Under the pieces are notes generated by a model. It saw only the letters and a program-made list of their open reading frames with translations. It searched no databases and was not told the DNA's origin. A stretch of DNA of 64,000 nt from Dipetalonema caudispina (Eukaryota > Nematoda > Chromadorea > Rhabditida > Onchocercidae): positions 41,588-105,587 of the forward strand of contig JABVXV010000228.1 of assembly GCA_013365325.1 (NCBI GenBank), in the 5' to 3' direction. Of the stretch, positions 51,201-63,908 are shown in pieces. The translations under genes and the position numbers were made by a program. Every line of letters begins with the position of its first letter. The first letter of the stretch is position 1.

Positions 51201-54200
51201 TAAGCATCTGAATTTCGACTGTTTGGTTCATACGACGAGTTTTCAAATGAAGAATCTCGGATTTGTGTCGTAATTGTATTTTAGTTTTAACATATCTAGT
51301 GTTTTAGTTGCCCATTACATGGAGGAAAGATCACGGCAGCAATGTACAATTCGATATAGGCGAGCACTTGATACTGATATCAAATTTGGTCGATGGGATG
51401 CAAGTGAGGATGTGGTAAGCAGAAGAATACATTTCCAAAGCTTTCCCTTAACCACTTTCCATTCATATTGTTTGAAACTTGTGTTTTTCTTCCCTGTGCT
51501 TTACTTTCTTGTAGTTCAGGAATTCGAAGTTTAGCAAACACTAAAGATATCTTGAAATTTGAATTGGGATTTGGTGGCTATTGCTTAACCTTGATAAATT
51601 TTAGCTTTTAACATGCTCTGTAAGTCGGTTTGGAACAAAAGACTGGATAAAGGTAGCATCATGTGTTCCAGGAAGAAGCGATTCGCAATGTCGTGATAGG
51701 TTTGCGATCTTTTTCTCTAAAAAAAATTCCGAATGCGTATTAATTGTCCAGCAACTACTTTTCGTATTTCAGATGGGTAAATGTATTGGACAAAAGTATC
51801 AAGGCAGAGCCATGGTCGGTAGATGAGGATGAAAAATTGCTTGAGGGAGTAAGAATTTTCGGAAAAGGTTAGTAAAGTATTGGTAGAAATAAATTTTGCT
51901 TCCTATTTTTTTTTTTTTTTTTTGCAACTCAGGTTATATAAAACAACAGTAGCCAAAATTAGCATGCTTTTTAGGTGAATGGTCAAGAATTTCAACAATG
52001 CTCCCAGGTCGTTCTGCTTCACATTGCAAGTCACGCTTCCGATCACTTCTTTCAGCAAAAGTCAAGGTCTATCTTTTTAGGGTTTCACTTTCATTTTTTA
52101 ATTATACTTTATCATTTTTTATAGTCATGTATTATGTTTATTTCAGTTGGCTTCGGAGTGTCGCTCATATCCATTCAGACGTTTTAGCTGGAAAGGCAAA
52201 CACCGCCGGCAAGAGGCAATCAGTATTTTCATGTTTAACATCTAACTTTTGATAAAAAAAATATGTATATTTGTGGGTGATTGCATTGACGTGAGTTATA
52301 TTTGAACATACTGAGATTTTATTTTAGATTTTTCAGCATTTCTATTATTTAGGTTGAAGCAACATTCCGGAAATTGTTGGCAGCTGATGGTAAAGGAGGT
52401 CTGGCGGAACAAGTTATGAATTCATTCGATATGGTAGTTTTTTTTCTAAATACTTTGTTGAAGAAAGTACTGCTAGCCTAGATTAACCGCACTTAATTGT
52501 TAGTTGGCGACTAAATCTTTGCATCGCTGAATCTAAACTGCAACATAGGGTATCAATGTTCTAAAATAATTGCATAATCCTGGTATACTGAATTCATTTC
52601 CGAATGAACTTATCATGTATGAACGTATAATAGGGCTACTATTGTTTTGCTCTCTGGTTGCAACCTCTATCGAGAGTTGAGTTTCTTAGTTGACATGAAT
52701 TTTCGGGAGAAAAAATTGGTAAAATATTTTCCCAGTTTTTTTAAACTTCTCTCGATATCTTATGAAATGAGTTCGTTACAGCGGGCATTAAGTGTCGATG
52801 AAATGGAGGCGTTATCTGCAATGGCACCTGAGCAGAGAATAATGGTAATGCAGTTCCTGAATGAAGTTCGTGAAAAACGTCTGGAAAATGATGTAAAAGA
52901 TGATCAGTCGATTTGGAAATTGCTGAGCGAAAAGTTGCAATTTAATACTAGGTAGGAGTTACTAAAAATAACCAAAGTAATTCAACGAAAAATGGTTCTA
53001 CAGGCGCTGCAATTGGTCTAAAAAAAGTAGTGCAAAATTTTAATGTAAGGCAAAGAAATAAATTGATTGCTGAAGAAACTGAAGCTTTTCCGTATAGATA
53101 AGCATAATCGATACTTAATTTCTGTAATTTTTTTGCTGGCATGCTATCTTTATTTGTGTGGATATATTTTAACTAATGAACTTAATTTATGAAAGTTAAT
53201 GACAGTAAGATACTTTTCTAATTTTCTCACTGCTGTATTTCTTTAGTTACTTGGATAGTTCAACACAAAGTGCTCTGCTGAAGTATTACAAAAGATTCCT
53301 CGGTGGAAGCTCTAATGAGCTTTTAAGCCGTCATGAAAAAAATGAATTCGATACGAAATTCAGGGTCTTACAAGAAACTGATCCGGAGGTTGTTTAACTT
53401 TTTTTTCTATCAGCAGTGACAACATCATCAGATAATTATCCTTGATGCTTTATTTCGGTTGATGTTGCTTACCTTTTATGACGGACACGGTTCCGGAAGA
53501 CTTTTAAAAAAAGGAAAGTTATTTCCAGACTTGTTAGCTGGGAGCTTGTGGTCTCAGTTGTCAAAATTGTCGTAAATACTTTCTGTTCTTGCTTGAAGAT
53601 TTTGAGGACGTGTTTTTTTGTGCTGTCTATCAACTCAGACATTAGCATTTTACTTCATTAGCATCAAATTTCGCTTGTATGAATGTATGCATCATGTAGC
53701 ACTAATAGATTTCTAATTTTCCGAACGGATAGCTTCATAATCTTTTCAATGTAAAATTGCTGTAGGCTGTAAAAGATCATGTCATTAATGGATTATGCGA
53801 TTTAATTGAACGAAGCGACAGTTCGCAATATTGCATGCATCAAAAGAAGCTTACCAGAAGTCAAGTTCTTGATGAAGTTGGTCGATACCTTAATTCGGTT
53901 GGTTTATTATCAATTTTAGTTTTGTCATGCAAAATAGGCCAGCTGCTTGAGAGCTTTGATTTGGATTTTCTTCTCTTTTCTTTGCAGTAGATACAAAGGG
54001 ATCAGAAGATGTTCCGCTTTTCTGTTATTGAATCCTTGACATTCCGTTTTAATGCAACTGTTTTTAGGTTCTTATCGATGATGTAAATAAAGCTGTATCT
54101 TGCGGTACTAATGCTTTCGCTATACCGCCTTGCATTGGATCACTGCACTTGTACGAAAATATTCAGGTGTGTCATTTATTGTGAAGATCGATTTATGGTC

Positions 54201-56389
54201 TATCGTATAACTCAAATGTCTAGTAACTGAAATATCTAGTAATTAATTATTGCACCTGATTTACTTCAACAAAACTTATTGTGGTATAAAAAACTTTGAA
54301 TAGTGTAAATGTAGTCATAATTTACAAAATAAAATTAAAGTGTATGTTGAATATAAAGATATGATACCCACACCAATCAAAAACGAGTAAGAAGTAGGCA
54401 AGATTTTTATAAAAATACCAGACATCAAACAGAAGACTATATCATTTTGTGCAATAAATGACGTGCAGGAGTTAAATTATATAGAAAAATTTTTTAGAGT
54501 ATTGTTTAAAGTTTAACTCATACTTTATCTCAAAATGAGATACAAATTATCCTGCCACCCAAATCAGTTCATCATCTTCAAGGTGATATCTAAACATTGT
54601 TGAGCATCAATTTTCCAAAAAAATCTTGTGATATTAACTTTTTAATTACTTTCACTAATTTATCCGCTGGTTCAATTGCCGGTTAAACAGAAATTATTAT
54701 TGCAGAAGCAAATTCATTTGTTACGAGAATCCGCTGGAGAGTTTTTTGAACCTCTTGTTTCGGTAGGTCTTTTTGTTGTTTTTTTTTTCTTTTCCTCTAT
54801 CAAACTCTATTAATTTTTCAAAAAATATGCTATTATTTCATAAAGCAAACATGTAGATAAAATTCCAGGATCAGAATGATAGCATATTTTTGCAACTTTC
54901 GCGGCAGATTACTTTGGACTCTGAATATGTTTTGCTTAAGGTTATTTTTTCCTTTTATTCTTCTAATTTCGTTGCTCATCGACCATTACAGATAGCATTC
55001 TTTCACAGCTGTAACATTACCAACCGAGCATTGATGCGTTTCAGGCAAAGTTGCGAACATTACTCTTTTGGCCAATGCTTTTGTATCGATCAACAGAAAG
55101 TAAAGAGTCAGTGGAAAGAAGAATGTATTTACGTTCAATTGCTACTACGAAATTAGCAGAGCAACAAAAGCAAGCTTTGGATAACCTTAAAGTACGATTT
55201 CAAAGTCAGCTACAGCCTCGCAGAGATCGAACAACCGAACAAACAGTGGTTCTGGAAAATGAGTTCGATGATGATTGTGCTGCAGAATTGAGTGTCGGCG
55301 AATTTCTGAAACAGCGGATGTATAAACAGGTCAGTTATTATAAGTATAGAAATTAATTTGGCTAAATCAGTTCTCACTGATATTCTGTAATTAGCGAAAG
55401 ATGGAGATATTGTACGTCTACGAATTCGAATTTCGAATCCATTGGTTGATCTTTTTGCAGTTAAGTTGAATCTGTTGAATGTTAAAGCGGAACTTTCACA
55501 TTCTTTTAGCGTTTAGCTTTGAATCTGGAAATAAGTTGAATTCCAGCCACGAAGATATATTGCTGATAAAAAAATTGGACAAGATGATATCCACGAAATG
55601 GGCGTTGAACCGGATACATCGGAAGTCACTGAAGCAATGAGCCATCGTATTGATGAGTGTATCGAATCAGTTTGTATTGCTGTTCAGAAAATATATGAAC
55701 GTGATTTTATGGTAAATGTCAAAATCTGAATTAGAATATTTGGTTTTCAGTTTTTTGACATACTTGTAAGGTATGCACAAAGTTATGACTAAGTAAATCA
55801 TCCTAAAAATGAGAAAGGGTGAATGTTGTTTTTTTTTGCCATTATTTCATTCATTCATCTTATATAATTTAGATTCCCGCCGCTTATAAATTGCCTGCAC
55901 AGCAATTAAACAAAAATAGTGAGTTTCAATTTAAAACTTCGTTTCAAATAATTTTTATGCGATTTAAAGAAGTTAATGAAATTGTCCTGATATCATATTC
56001 AATACGTTGTACTGATCATTCTAGATCCTAACACAAATATCGTGGAGGATCAAGTGAAGGATGCATTGGATGCTGTTATCGATGAAATTGCTAGCGGTGG
56101 AATCAAGGAAACAATCACCTTGTTACCGAAGACGAAAAGGCGATCGAAGAAAGTTGTAGATGGTGACAACTCTGAATGGAATGACACTTCTTCGGAAATT
56201 CAACAGCCTAAATCAGCTGTGAAGAATGCCAGGAAGCGAGGTGCAGCCGAGAATGCTACAAGTAGTAGTAGACAAGTTAGCAAACCGAAGAGAGCTAGAA
56301 AACAAACAAGCGCCAAACTGTTGGAAAAGAATGATACGAGGAAAGGGAAAGGGAAATTTTCCAAAATGCGGGACGGTAAAAGTCGATAG
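48219..56389 (+). CDS. snpc-4: SNAPC4 / SNPC-4 (SNAP190), snRNA-gene transcription factor with 4.5 Myb repeats
   Basis: Largest subunit of the snRNA-activating complex, which binds the proximal sequence element of Pol II and Pol III snRNA promoters. The acidic N-terminus (MDELTDETVMPNLAL) and helical region (VDELNTLLAINEAFNETLEN) match the family. Myb repeats: half repeat Rh (GNRTPKQLRLKWINEQCP, about 50720), Ra (PWSSHEIQRLKECA...WNNWNVIAERL), Rb (TWTKEEDAQLMTLA...NWEKVAHYM), Rc (RWDASEDVLLTCS...DWIKVASCVPGR) and Rd (PWSVDEDEKLLEGV...EWSRISTMLPGR, to 52066). The C-terminal half (52353-56389) is helical, then strongly basic (TKRRSKKV; KPKRARKQTSAKLLEK), ending KMRDGKSR. Two joins are unresolved: first to second exon near 48380, and the join near 52200-52353, where the preceding exon ends in phase 1 and the next (EATFRKLLAADGKGGLAEQV) reads best in phase 0. 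The part after 52353 might therefore be a separate downstream gene. Confidence 0.85.
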
Positions 56390-58218
56390 TTTCGTCATTA
56401 AGGCATCTCATTTCTAATAGAAAAGCTCACTACTTAAATGTTGAGAAAGTTTTTGAGGTTGAATGATTATTATCAATGGACTGCCATTTCTTTTACATCG
56501 TTTCCTCCAAAGAATTTACTTATTTTTATGTTTGCTGAAATTTATGACTTCTAGAATGTTGTTATCCATTTCTTACGGGTTTAATTATGTTTTATTATAT
56601 GTATTATTATTCAATTTTAATTTTCATTGGTTTCTTTTCATCTGATATTTTTAACAAATTGTGCATAAAGAGATGTTTTCATGAAGCAGAAGTAACACCA
56701 AATTTAATTTTATCAGGAAGACGTTGAATAGAATCTTCTGGAATTTAACAACTTGCAACGATTGACGTGATTCCGGAAATACCATTCCTCTCATTTTCAT
56801 AGTTCGTGATAAAATTAAAGAGGAAGATGGTGAATAAATTGTTAATGGATCGCTGAAGTAAATCTCAATTATGATACTGCCTTTCGTATTGATATATGTC
56901 GTAAGATGAGTTGTTGCGATCATTTCTTGAAATGCTAGATGGATGTCTCATCATCTTAGATGATAGATTAATAGATCATTTTGACACGAATTACAGAAAT
57001 ACGGAAGTTTATATACGATGCTTTCAAATATTTTACGAATCTTCCATAATAAATCTCTTTATTATCTATTAGGTAAAGATATATACCTTAGCATTATCAA
57101 TGTAGAAACTATGGTGGAATAAGCATTTAACGGATAATTATCTTATCAGAATTATATATCACACTTTGTACCGATACTAAAATTTAATTTGTACAAGGAA
57201 GATTCTGCACATGACTTTAATGTTAATTTCGCTCAAACAAACGATACTTCCAATTAATTCTTTAATTAATCTTTTGAACTAGTTTAAATTGCAATATCTG
57301 CTAAGCAAAGTTTAATGCACAACTTTTGTGAAATAATTGAGGAGGAAAACATTTGTTAAAAAGTAAATAAAAGATAGTCAAACTTCATATGTATAACAAA
57401 TTGTCGTCTTTCTCTTTCTCTCCCTTACTACTTCGATGATTTAGCTAACCAATCAACCGATTGGGGAAGTTTACTCAAATCAATCCGGTTTATTTTGCTT
57501 TGCTTCAATGAAAATTGCCTGTTTCCTATCAATTTTTCATTTATTTTCGTTCATTTCAAGAAAAAAAAAAAAAAAAAATCAATTTTTTTTCTTTGTTCAA
57601 TTTTAATTTCTGCAAAAATTTTACTCTTATTTAGATAGATATATATTTTATTCTTAGAAATGTTCAACAACAAATTACTATCTATTATTTCTAATTAAGT
57701 AAATTTCAATTGGGTATTAAAATGGTTAATCATATAGCTAATTATTTGAACTTTTCTTGTTTTTTTTTTTTTTTTTTTCTCACATAGTAAAAATCTTTGA
57801 TACCAATAGAAGATAAACATGCTACAGTGAACATAGGTAACCTTTATTGATTACAATTTAAATAAATTTACATTTTAGATCATAAGAAATTCACAAAAAA
57901 TAACTCAATTCTTGCGATTTTTTGTTTTACAATTTAAATCACTTCTAAAAGTAATCATTTCCAATGGATTTTTTTGATTTATTTGCAGTTTTTTTAGTTA
58001 CTAAATTAATTAATTAACTCATCTATCTATTGTGTAATATTATTCGTTTATATTCGATTTTATAGAAATTTTCCAATCTTCATGTTTGTTATTCCATACT
58101 AATAATTGAAATAATATTCGAATAAAAGAGTAATGTTTTTTTCTGTACAGAAAATTATTTCGGAGAATTGTTATTGATAATTAATTAACTATTAGATGAT
58201 GTGTATTAATTGTAGATA
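56390..58218. other. Intergenic, SNAPC4 to Ig-domain gene
   Basis: AT-rich, with poly-A and poly-T runs near 57560 and 57761. No supported exons. It carries the SNAPC4 3' UTR and the promoter of the next gene. Confidence 0.45.
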
Positions 58219-59402
58219 ATGGATCGTTATATCCATTCATCGAATAGCTTTTCCTCAAGTTATAATATGCCATTGGTTGCTGATTCCAATACTTTTTATC
58301 CATCTACTCCAAGATATGGTCCATTAACTAAAGTGAGATATTATAATTTTTGTTAAATTATCCGGTTAAATAATCGGATAACAGTTTTAATTGTGAGATT
58401 TCTTATGAAGTAAATGCTAATAATTTTGATTATTTTGTATTAATTTACTACTAACTTTGGCATAATTCTTCTATTGATTGCAAATGCATGCAGCAAGTTG
58501 ATCAATTGTCATATGAAATACCGCACAGTAAATATGCAAAAAATCCATGGAGTTATGCACCGGAATTTCTCAAAGTATTTGGTGATGTTCGTGCGCAAAT
58601 TGGACAACAAGCATGCTTCGATTGTATTTTACTTGGCTCACCACGACCGCGAGTTTGTTTTTTTTATCTTAATAATAGACAGAGAACATATGTTTATTCT
58701 TTGGGATAATAGAAATAGTTGCATGCATACATGCATATATTACAAATGCATGAAATACATGCATGCATTAATAAATGACATTCATGCATGCATTTAGGAA
58801 TAGCAACAATAGTTGGAAAAATAAAAATTGGTACCATTAGATGAATCATTTTGTAATTTCGATGATTAATTCATATATTTGTAGTAATTTCGAATTAGTA
58901 GAAGGTTGCAATTGCATGCATTGATGCATTGATAAGATATTAATAGAAGTATGCATGCATCAATAATTGATACTTGAAACAATGAAATGAATGCATGCAC
59001 AATTAACAACCCAACATTTGTGCAAATCTTCAATTGAATGATCATATTTGTCAATTTTTTTTTTGATTTCAAAGAAATAAAATTACAAATAATTTATATA
59101 ATATTGATAAGAAAGATTTTGGTTGATTAATTAAGTAATGATATAACTGTTATCATAATTAGTATAAATTGTCTATTGAATCATTTGATAAAATTAGAAA
59201 GTAACATATGTTTAAGGTATGTTGGTTATTTAACAATGAAAAAATGAAATTTGACGATGTTCAAATCGATGATACGGCTGATTTATGCCGTTTAACGATA
59301 CCTATCATACAAAGTTATCATTATGGTACTTATGCAGTATTATGCGAAAATGAAGTTGGCCGAGTGATAGCTTCTGCTAATCTTATACCTATTTATGATT
59401 AA
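58219..59402 (+). CDS. Small single-Ig-domain (I-set) protein
   Basis: Three exons, 58219-58332, 58494-58652 and 59217-59402, join in phase 0 to give 152 residues. The N-terminal 60 residues are Ser/Tyr/Pro-rich without signal peptide or membrane segment. Residues about 66-148 form one I-set immunoglobulin domain: QQACFDCILLGSPRPR (first Cys), VCWLFNNEKM (core Trp), DTADLCRLTI and YHYGTYAVLCENEVGR (the D-x-G/A-x-Y-x-C motif with the second Cys). Intracellular Ig domains of this type occur in nematode muscle proteins such as titin/twitchin relatives and DIM-1, so a sarcomere-associated role is plausible but inferred. A TTGTAG acceptor lies 3 bases before the ATG; this could be a trans-splice site, or the first exon could be internal to a longer gene. 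The last acceptor is TTTAAG. Confidence 0.8.
58485..58997 (+). promoter_or_regulatory. Cluster of TGCATG (RBFOX-type) elements in introns of the Ig gene
   Basis: TGCATG occurs at 58485 in intron 1, six bases before the acceptor AG, and seven times in the 564-base intron 2: 58720, 58747, 58760, 58785, 58913, 58952 and 58992. (U)GCAUG is the binding site of FOX-1/RBFOX splicing regulators. Several copies are embedded in ATGCATGCAT, so simple-repeat expansion is an alternative origin. Confidence 0.55.
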
Positions 59403-59796
59403 AATGCGCCACGGAGAGATCTTTATTCTTCTTACTTTAGCATATCTTTTTTGATTCTTTCCGCTAGTGTCGTAAAATACTATTTGATTAGATTGATTAG
59501 ATGACATACATGAACTTTCTTCATTATCTCCACGTATTATGGAATCATTTTCCGGAAATATATACTTCTTAAAAATTGAAGCATATACTTTTCTTAAATG
59601 ATTTCATAAAAGTTCGCAAATGTTATATCTAATTTTATAATGTAATTGATATATCATGAACAAAATTGCTAGAAGTGTAGTTAAAATTTATTTCAATTTA
59701 TGAAATAATTCTTTTCTACCATAAAATTGCGCGAATATTGTTAATTTTTATGTTTAAAGCGCAAATGTCGCAATTTATTTTATTTGAACATGTAGT
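59403..59796. other. Convergent 3' spacer, Ig gene and adenylyl cyclase
   Basis: This 394-base AT-rich gap contains the 3' UTRs of two genes that converge on it. No exon or structured element is seen. Confidence 0.45.
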
Positions 59797-62700
59797 TTAA
59801 CGAAGAGGATTAGCATAACTTTGTGTTACCACTCTTATATGATCGAATTCAAGAAAGAATGTTTCAATCGGTTCCGCTACACCTTTAATCTTTATAAATC
59901 CACGACTTTTCACCGGATACGAACATTGTTGTAAAAGTTGTCCAACTGCTTTAGTCATCTGAAAACTTTAATGAATTGATCGTTTTAGACAAAATTTCGA
60001 AACCCAGTTATGGTACAGTGCAAGTGATAATTATCATATCAGTATAATTTACGCATTTTATAATCATCCGTATATACTAACGTGAATTTTTCCTGATTCT
60101 CCATAAGTATCCATCCTGCTTGCTAAATTCACCGTATTGCCCCAAATGTCATATTGTGGTTTTTGAGCACCAATAACACCAGCAATTAATGGTCCACAGT
60201 TCAATCCTTAATTAGAATAGATAAAAATTTTAACTAATTAAAATATAATCGAAGTGATTAAGCTATATTTGTGAATTAGGCGCTTCTTTCTTATTTACTT
60301 AATTAGACTTTGCGAATAAATGATTATTTAGAAATAGCATTACAGTTTACCAATACGTAATTTGAAATTCTGAAACGAATCGCCATTCAATTTTTCCAAG
60401 ATAGCATTCATTTCCATTGCAAATTCAACCATTAATATTACATTTCGGTATAACTAAATTGTTGCAAAGAAATTTTAATTACTTCATTAATTACTTTATT
60501 TCATCTTGATTTAATCAATATCATCATAATACAAGTTTAAATGCAAAAAAGAGAAAGTTACGGATAATAATGCAAATTATATTTGTATTTGCAATGATAG
60601 CAAATATTCCGCCCGGAAAATGATATAATTAAGAGAAAGTATCATGCGTTTACGGAAAAACATTACGGTATAATCCGGTTTGCGCATTTCTTCCTCATTT
60701 TCATCGATAAATTCCTAAAATATATAATTGAAGTACTATTATTACTGAATAAAACATGGAAAATTATAATTATAGCTAGCTATGTTATTTTGTAATAAAT
60801 GTTAACCTGAGGTCAAACTTCCAGTATACCTCATCAATTTTAATTCTAGGAAAAACAAAGAGTTTTGAACACTTCTGCCACTATAATTCTTCCAAAGTTC
60901 ACATAATTAAATTTAATTTAAAAAAAAAAAAACTACTTCTTTAGGATTTAGATTAATTAAGCAGAATATTTTCTAAGTTTTAAAATTTTTCAAACAAAGA
61001 ATTTGATCTTTTTTTGGTGACCAATCAACCAATCTTAATCCCTTAAAAATGTTTGATTGTATTATCTCATTCCATTGTATTGAAATTTTCATCTATCATT
61101 ATTTTAATGGCAAGCTATACATACTTTAATGATACAATTTTATGAACAATTTCAATGGTCAGTTTAGATATCTCAGTGATCAATGACATAAAAATTTGTT
61201 GATAATTATTTAAATGACATACATAGGCATCGATCAATTCATTCTCGCTCAATCCCGCTACAGCCAAGTATGTACTGGCAACTGTCTTAATTTTTTCAAC
61301 ATTACTGAATTTTGGCTTTGAAAGAAGCTAAAATTAAATCTTTTTTTGTTCTTTTTAGAAGTGTAAATAATTTTTAGTACGAATTATCATTATATTTTCT
61401 ACGATGGAAAAATCATATGTATTTGATCGAAGATTAAGAATATCATAAATAATAACTTAAAATTAATTTATTTAAGAAAGACTGATAAATTACTTTTCAT
61501 TTAGAAATTCCTTAGATTTTTTGATCTATACTTTTAATTATCTAAGATTGTGAAGTATACATGACTAATATTTGCCTGTCTTACAATAATTTGATAATAA
61601 TTAGCAAAATAAACTTCCAATTAACACAGTTGCATGTAAGCGATCGCTGATAATATAATTATTGATAATAGATAGTTCAAATTCAAACCTTATCAAATTC
61701 GCAAATGATTTCATTAAGAAGTCGAAGACAATCAAGTTTTCTTGATCGATCCCATTCACCCCAGAATTCCATATAATTCGGGATACTCGCAAACATCACA
61801 CAGACATTCTCATGCAAATGAGCATATAATTTCTGCAATGTCGAAAAGTTTCAAGCTATTTTTTAGTCTAATTTTAATAAAATAACTTATCATAATACTG
61901 ATCATACTGATCATAAGACAACTTTAATATATCGGTATATTGTAACTATTGTTTTATTATACTGCGTAGACAGTAGCTGCGATACGTTGATATATTTACT
62001 CATATATGAATCATTAAAAGTAGATTGATAATATTTTTGCTTAATTTATTTGACAAGTTTAATTTGAATACTCGGCGATTTAATTTTTTTACTATAATAG
62101 CAACAAATAAGAAATCCTAAACACTAAAAATTTCACATTTAAATTTCAAAGTTATCAAGTATCAACGAATTGGAAAAATCATTTGTTACATTGGTTAATT
62201 GATTGGAATTTAATAATTTTGCAGCTACATGCGATGGTAGAATATTTTCGATAAGATGCCTATTGATATCATGCAATTTTTCCACTGTTTTCTCTTCATC
62301 ACGTAATGACGCATTACACGCTGTTTCCATGTTACGCTCGTGATTCTTCTATAAACGTCATTCTTTGAAACTTTAAAGAGAAATATAACTTATTTTCGAA
62401 GGAGCATGAAGAATGACGGTGAAATCATATAACTTCAAAAATAATCTGTACATGACCTTTTCTTTCTTCCTTCCTCTTTCTCTCTTATTACCAAAGAAAA
62501 AAAATGCCAAATCAATCATACAACAAAAAAAAATAGAAAAATGAAATTTAGAATTAAATTACTTACAATCCAACAAATGAACAATATAAGTACCACTTCG
62601 AAAATAAGATTCGTACTTATCACTAATATATTGCAACTGAAATCTATTTTCTTTTATAATTTTCAATTTATTTGATGAATAATTTTATGATAGGCTCAAT

Positions 62701-63908
62701 AAATGCTTTCTTATTTGAAATCACATCCTAAAATCAAAAAGGTATGTACAATTATTATAGGAAAAGTGCCAACTTAATGTAACAATATTTTGAAATGATG
62801 AAATAAATCGATTTTAAAATCTTTCACTGATTGAAGAAATGTTTAATTAAGTGCCAAATGAATGTGAATTATTTTTTGTTAGAATTAAAAGTATAATTAT
62901 CCTCGCATTGCTTACCGTCTTTCTTGAGCCGTTTCAGCAATTGAAAATAAACAAAGCGATAAAATGAAACAAAAGAAATCAACAATAACCAAAATTACTT
63001 GATAGATGCATAAATTGCGATGCAATACAAAAATAAAAGCTAAATGTACGACACATCCTAAATTATAACTTTTTTCTTTAAAAATTTCAATTTTAATAGT
63101 TAAAATTTAAACAGCAATTAATTAGGATAATAATTGTTCATTGAATTTGTAACCTGAGAGATAATCAAATGAATAATACTTACCTGGTTGCCATATAAGT
63201 GACGAAATTTCATCCTTTACAAATACACATAAAAGCTAAAAAAATGATTCGTGAATATAACAGGTCATAAAGTGAGTTAAAATTAATTATACTACAAAAT
63301 TAAAGCTTAACATTAATGAATTGCTTTTTTTAAAAAAAAAAAAATCTGCAAAATGATAATAAATTGTTCTTTACGAGAATTTGTTTTGATTTTTTGTTTG
63401 ATTTTTAAATATTGTTTTGCAAAATTGTTTTGATTTTTAAATAGTTTTGCAAAATTATTTTAAGTTTTAATATTCAATAATTTAAAAAAAAGATACAATA
63501 GTACATTCGTTTCACTTTAGATAAGTGTAATTATTACATTATTTTCTTCATTAAGGAAGAAACTTAATGAGTTAATTTAAATTAGTAGTAATAGTAGTAA
63601 TAATTACAATAAAAAAGAAAAATATTATACAATAAATAATCACATACATGTGGACCAACAGCAATAGCAGATGTAAAAGTAAATGATAAGGTAACGAGGA
63701 ATCGATGAACAAATGCAAAATAAATATCAATAATTGTTATCACTATTAATGAAAATATCAAAATGAATATTTGTGTAATTTGAAGTATTAGCAAATGCCT
63801 GCAATGACAATAATAACAATAATAATAACAAAACGGTAGTACTAGTAATTTAATAATAAAAATAATAATAATATTAATGATAATAACAATAATAATAATA
63901 ATAATAAC

